From: CAZHHH01 sp964532085
GTDB taxonomy: Bacteria; Bacteroidota; Bacteroidia; Bacteroidales; Marinilabiliaceae
DNA: 44,480 nt
NCBI GenBank assembly: GCA_964532085.1
Contig: CAZHHH010000008.1
Span: 1 to 44,480 of the forward strand
Reading direction: 5' to 3'
Positions within the stretch are counted from its first letter, which is position 1; each line of letters starts with the position of its first letter. The notes under the pieces are model-generated. The model did not search any database. It was given only the letters and a program-made list of their open reading frames with translations, and had not been told where the DNA came from. Below are positions 41,432 to 44,480 of this stretch, piece by piece. A program made the translations under genes and the position numbers.

Positions 41432-42019
41432 ATGAGACATAGAAATAAAACTAAATCCTTGGGAAGAACAGCTGATCATAGAAAAGCTATGATGTCAAAT
41501 ATGGCCAGTTCTTTAATTATACATAAAAGGATAAAAACAACTGTAGCTAAAGCAAAAGCTTTAAGAGTATATGTTGAGCCTTTAATTACACGATCAAAAG
41601 AAGATACAACTCACTCAAGACGTGTAGTATTTAGCCATCTGCAAAACAAAGAGGCAGTTTCTGAGCTTTTTAGAGAGGTTTCTCAAAAAGTAGAGAATCG
41701 CCCAGGTGGTTATACTCGTATTCTTAAATTAGGTAATCGCGGTGGTGATGCTGCAGAGATGTGTTATATAGAGCTTGTTGACTTTAATGAAGCAATGCTT
41801 GAGGCTACTGCTTCTGATACAGCATCTGCAAAGAGACCTACAAGAAGAAGTCGATCAAGAAGAAAATCAACTGATACAGTAAATGCAGTACAGGAAACTA
41901 CTGATGAAGTAGCAGAAGCTAAAGAAGAAGAGATAGTTGCAGAAGCTAAGGAAGAAGCAACTGAGGTACCTCAAGATGATACTACTTCTGAAGAGCAATC
42001 TGAAGAAAAATCAGAATAA
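41432..42019 (+). CDS. rplQ: 50S ribosomal protein L17 (bL17) with C-terminal extension
   Basis: L17 lies near the exit tunnel. The first 120 residues or so are a normal L17 (MRHRNKTKSLGRTADHRKAM, GGYTRILKLGNRGGDAAEMCYIEL). A tail of about 75 residues follows, first basic (KRPTRRSRSRRKS) and then strongly acidic with Glu/Ala/Thr, predicted to be disordered. Similar tails occur in Bacteroidetes L17. It is the last gene of the ribosomal cluster and a terminator follows 54 nt later. Confidence 0.96.
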   Translation: MRHRNKTKSLGRTADHRKAMMSNMASSLIIHKRIKTTVAKAKALRVYVEPLITRSKEDTTHSRRVVFSHLQNKEAVSELFREVSQKVENRPGGYTRILKLGNRGGDAAEMCYIELVDFNEAMLEATASDTASAKRPTRRSRSRRKSTDTVNAVQETTDEVAEAKEEEIVAEAKEEATEVPQDDTTSEEQSEEKSE

Positions 42020-42073
42020 GTTATACAAATAGATACTTAAAAACTATTTGTATTGCTTATAAAGATAGTGCTG

Positions 42074-42110
42074 AAGGGGTAAAGTCATCAATGTCTTTAT
42101 CCCTTTTTTA
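42074..42110 (+). terminator. Intrinsic terminator after rplQ
   Basis: AAGGGGTAAAG at 42074-42084 pairs with CTTTATCCCTT at 42095-42105 (11 bp with one G-U, 10-nt loop) and a T-run follows. It closes the ribosomal protein cluster. Confidence 0.88.
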
Positions 42111-42149
42111 TTAAAAGAATTAAAACAATTAAATATAAATCACTAAATT

Positions 42150-43609
42150 ATGGGATTAATTTTAAACGTTCATGGTCGTGAAATTTTAGATTCACGCGGA
42201 AATCCAACTATCGAAGTTGAGGTTGAATTAGAAAGTGGCATCATAGGACGTGCTGCTGTACCATCAGGTGCATCTACTGGAGAGAACGAAGCTCTTGAAT
42301 TAAGAGACGGTGACAAAAGTAGATATCTTGGTAAAGGTGTTTTAAAAGCTGTTGAAAATGTAAACAACGTAATTTCACCTGCTTTGGAAGGAATGCCTGT
42401 TACTGCTCAAGCAGAAATCGATTATAAAATGATTGAGCTTGATGGAACAAAAACCAAAAGCAAATTAGGAGCTAACGCTATGTTAGGTGTTTCTTTAGCT
42501 GTTGCTAAAGCAGCTGCAGAGTATTCTGGAATGCCTCTTTATAGATATATCGGTGGAACAAATGCTAAAACACTTCCTGTTCCAATGATGAATATTATTA
42601 ACGGTGNNNNNNNNNNNNNNNNNNNNNNNNNNNNNNNNNNNNNNNNNNNNNNNNNNNNNNNNNNNNNNNNNNNNNNNNNNNNNNNNNNNNNNNNNNNNNN
42701 NNNNNNGGTGGAACAAATGCTAAAACACTTCCTGTTCCAATGATGAATATTATTAACGGTGGTTCTCACTCTGACGCAACAATTGCTTTTCAAGAGTTTA
42801 TGATTCGTCCTGTTGGAGCAAAATCTTTCCGTGAAGGATTAAGAATGGGAACAGAGGTTTTCCATAGCTTAAAAGACGTTTTATCAAAAAGAAATTTAAG
42901 TACTGCTGTTGGTGATGAAGGTGGTTTTGCACCAGCTCTTGACGGTACTGAAGATGCTTTAAATTGCATTCTTGAAGCAATTAAAAATGCTGGTTATAAG
43001 CCAGGTAGATTAGAAGAAGGTGGAGAAATCTCAATTGCATTAGACTGTGCAGCTTCAGAATTCTATGATAATGGAATTTATGACTATACTAAGTTTGAAG
43101 GACCAGATGCAGCTAAGAGAAATAAAGAAGAGCAAGTAGCTTACTTAAAAGAGCTTGTTGAGAAATATCCTATCGACAGTATCGAAGACGGATGTCATGA
43201 GGCTGATTGGGATGCATGGGTTCTTTTAAATGAAACTATTGGTGATAAATGTCAGTTAGTAGGTGACGACTTATTTGTTACTAATGTTGACTATTTAAAG
43301 AAAGGTATTGAGCTAAATGCAGCTAACTCAATTCTTATTAAAGTTAACCAAATTGGTACTTTAACTGAGACATTAGATTCAATTGAAATGGCGCATAGAG
43401 CTGGATATACTTCTGTTACTTCACACCGTTCTGGTGAGACTGAAGATGCAACAATTGCTGATATTGCAGTTGCAACTAATAGTGGTCAAATTAAAACTGG
43501 TTCAGCAAGCCGTTCAGATCGTATGGCTAAATACAACCAACTTCTTAGAATTGAAGAAGAGTTAGGCGATAGAGCTGTTTATGGTTACCAAAAAGTGACT
43601 AAGAAATAA
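42150..43609 (+). CDS. eno: Enolase, interrupted by an assembly gap
   Basis: Enolase interconverts 2-phosphoglycerate and phosphoenolpyruvate. The N-terminal part (GREILDSRGNPTIEVEVEL, SGASTGENEALELRDGD) and the C-terminal barrel (VGDEGGFAPAL with the catalytic Glu, SIEDGCHEADWDAW, KVNQIGTLTETL with the catalytic Lys, SHRSGETEDATIADIAV) are both normal. Between them lie 100 N, flanked on each side by the same 55 bp, and the two halves are out of frame as written. Deleting the gap plus one copy (155 bp) restores one 434-residue frame, the usual length. The break is therefore an assembly artefact, not a pseudogene. Confidence 0.95.
42552..42761. other. Scaffold gap (100 N) with duplicated 55-bp flanks
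   Basis: Bases 42607-42706 are exactly 100 N. The 55 bp before the gap (42552-42606) are identical to the 55 bp after it (42707-42761). Contigs that actually overlapped were probably joined with a fixed-size placeholder gap. Confidence 0.95.
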
Positions 43610-43630
43610 CAATTTCGCACTATAAGATAC

Positions 43631-43663
43631 AAAAGGGCTATCCAATTTAGGGTAGCCTTTTTT
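43631..43663 (+). terminator. Intrinsic terminator after eno
   Basis: AAAAGGGCTATCC at 43631-43643 pairs with GGGTAGCCTTTTT at 43650-43662 (13 bp including two G-U pairs, 6-nt loop) and ends in a T-run. It begins 22 nt after the eno stop. Confidence 0.85.
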
Positions 43664-43765
43664 CTTTATCCATATTGTTATTGTAGAAAAATTATCTATA
43701 TAAATAACTTTATTTTAATTTCCTCTCTTTATTATTAGAACAATAATTCGAAATGTTTGTTAAAA

Positions 43766-43828
43766 TATTAGCCCATTGGTTTTATCTTTTTTCATTTAAT
43801 GGCTTAGTAGTATGTTAATGGGTCAATA
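43766..43828. repeat. Imperfect inverted repeat upstream of citrate synthase
   Basis: TATTAGCCCATT at 43766-43777 and AATGGGTCAATA at 43817-43828 are complementary at 10 of 12 positions. They flank the likely promoter or leader region of the citrate synthase gene (43610-43870, otherwise without an ORF) and could be an operator or an RNA stem. Confidence 0.35.
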
Positions 43829-43870
43829 ATAATTAGTTGAATTTTTTATAAAAAAACAAACATTGTAAAT

Positions 43871-44480
43871 ATGGATCCGATTAAAAAGAAGTTAGAAGAA
43901 GTAGGTTACCCTCGTGCCGAACTTCTAAGAAAATTAGTTGCAAAACATGGTAACGACGTAATTCAAGAAGTTACTTTGGAGCAGGTTATTACTGGTATGA
44001 AGGGTATTGTAGCGTTGTTGACCGATACATCAAAGCTTGATGCTAATGAAGGTATTAGGTTTAGAGGTTATTCTATACCAGAGTTAAGAGAAAAATTGCC
44101 AAAGTTGAATAACGATGGTGAACCATTACCTGAAGGTCTTTTTTATCTGATGTTAATTGGAGAATTACCAACAGAGGAGGATGTTGATTATATCTCAAAA
44201 GAGTGGGCTAAACGTGCACAAGATATTCCACAACATGCTTTTGATGTTATTGATGCCCTACCTATTACTGCACACCCGATGATTCAGTTTAATACCGCAA
44301 TTTTAGCTATGAGTACTCAATCTCATTTTAGAAAAGCTTATATGGATGGTATGGATAAGAAATTCTATTGGGATGCTATGTATGAGGGCGTTATGGACCT
44401 AATCAGTCGTTTGCCAATTATTGCTGCATATATTTACCGACGTGTTTATCACAATGGTGATCATATTCCTATGGATCCAA
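43871..44480 (+). CDS. gltA: Citrate synthase, mitochondrial-like type (3' end outside window)
   Basis: The gene runs off the window after 203 codons. Citrate synthase condenses oxaloacetate and acetyl-CoA at the entry of the TCA cycle. The visible part has EGIRFRGYSIPE, EPLPEGLFYLMLIGELPTEE, SKEWAKRA, and MYEGVMDLISRLPIIAAYIYR, which resemble the mitochondrial enzyme far more than the E. coli GltA. The catalytic histidines and aspartate lie beyond the window. Order rplQ-eno-gltA is, to my knowledge, shared with other Bacteroidetes. The start ATG at 43871 (MDPIKKKLEEVGYPRAELL) is the first in frame. Confidence 0.9.
   Translation, partial: MDPIKKKLEEVGYPRAELLRKLVAKHGNDVIQEVTLEQVITGMKGIVALLTDTSKLDANEGIRFRGYSIPELREKLPKLNNDGEPLPEGLFYLMLIGELPTEEDVDYISKEWAKRAQDIPQHAFDVIDALPITAHPMIQFNTAILAMSTQSHFRKAYMDGMDKKFYWDAMYEGVMDLISRLPIIAAYIYRRVYHNGDHIPMDP

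Noticed and set aside
42150..43609. Duplicated or frameshifted enolase gene
   Set aside because: The duplication is exactly the gap flank and frame is restored by its removal, so it is an assembly artefact.
1..44480. CRISPR arrays, tRNA or rRNA genes, prophage or defence islands
   Set aside because: No regularly spaced repeats, no cloverleaf-like intergenic sequence and no integrase, transposase, nuclease or toxin-like ORF was found by reading.

Overview
The window reads as a chromosomal segment of a low-GC member of the Bacteroidota, probably near the Bacteroidales. This rests on gene content and order: a GlcN6P-deaminase-like/PIG-L fusion protein, a Bacteroides-like IlvC, a str gene set (rpsL-rpsG-fusA) running straight into the S10 genes with no tuf between, an S10-spc-alpha cluster that has map but no adk, an rplQ-eno-gltA order, several promoters matching the Bacteroidetes primary-sigma pattern (TAnnTTTG at -7), and an almost complete absence of Shine-Dalgarno sequences. 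No tRNA, rRNA, CRISPR array, phage gene or transposase was seen.

Layout. Positions 1-420 are a palindrome-rich spacer without a gene, holding a 19-bp direct repeat. A divergent pair follows: a NagB-like/PIG-L fusion on the minus strand and a lipoprotein sialate O-acetylesterase on the plus strand, together suggesting amino-sugar or sialoglycan catabolism. From about 4.6 to 16.85 kb lies one co-directional branched-chain amino acid locus: promoter, a 19-residue Leu/Val/Ile leader peptide, a four-segment attenuator, then ilvD-ilvB-ilvN-ilvC-leuA-leuC-leuD-cimA-leuB, closed by a strong terminator. IlvB/N, IlvC and IlvD supply the acid intermediates of valine and isoleucine. LeuA diverts 2-oxoisovalerate to leucine. 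The CimA-type enzyme would let LeuC, LeuD and LeuB also make 2-oxobutyrate for isoleucine from pyruvate. A threonine deaminase (ilvA, 21.3 kb) offers the conventional route to the same compound. No branched-chain aminotransferase is in the window.

From 16.9 to 23.5 kb come two tandem lipoproteins (the second with a thioredoxin-like domain that has lost both CXXC cysteines), lpxH (lipid A), a ketoacyl synthase III homologue, ilvA, and fabD on the minus strand converging on ilvA through a shared terminator.

From 23.85 to 42.1 kb is the ribosomal protein supercluster (30 genes counting fusA, secY, map, infA and rpoA), closed by a terminator after rplQ. Several of its spacers carry clear inverted repeats that may be autoregulatory or processing sites. 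Eno follows, interrupted by a 100-N scaffold gap with a duplicated 55-bp flank; removing the gap and one copy restores the frame exactly. The window ends inside a citrate synthase gene of the mitochondrial-like type.

The most interesting element is the ilv-leu leader (4682-4820). One heptamer occurs twice and its complement (once with a single G-U change) also occurs twice, giving the four mutually exclusive pairing segments of a ribosome-mediated transcription attenuator just after a leader ORF in which 13 of 19 codons are Leu, Val or Ile. All calls come from reading the sequence; no database search or folding program was run.
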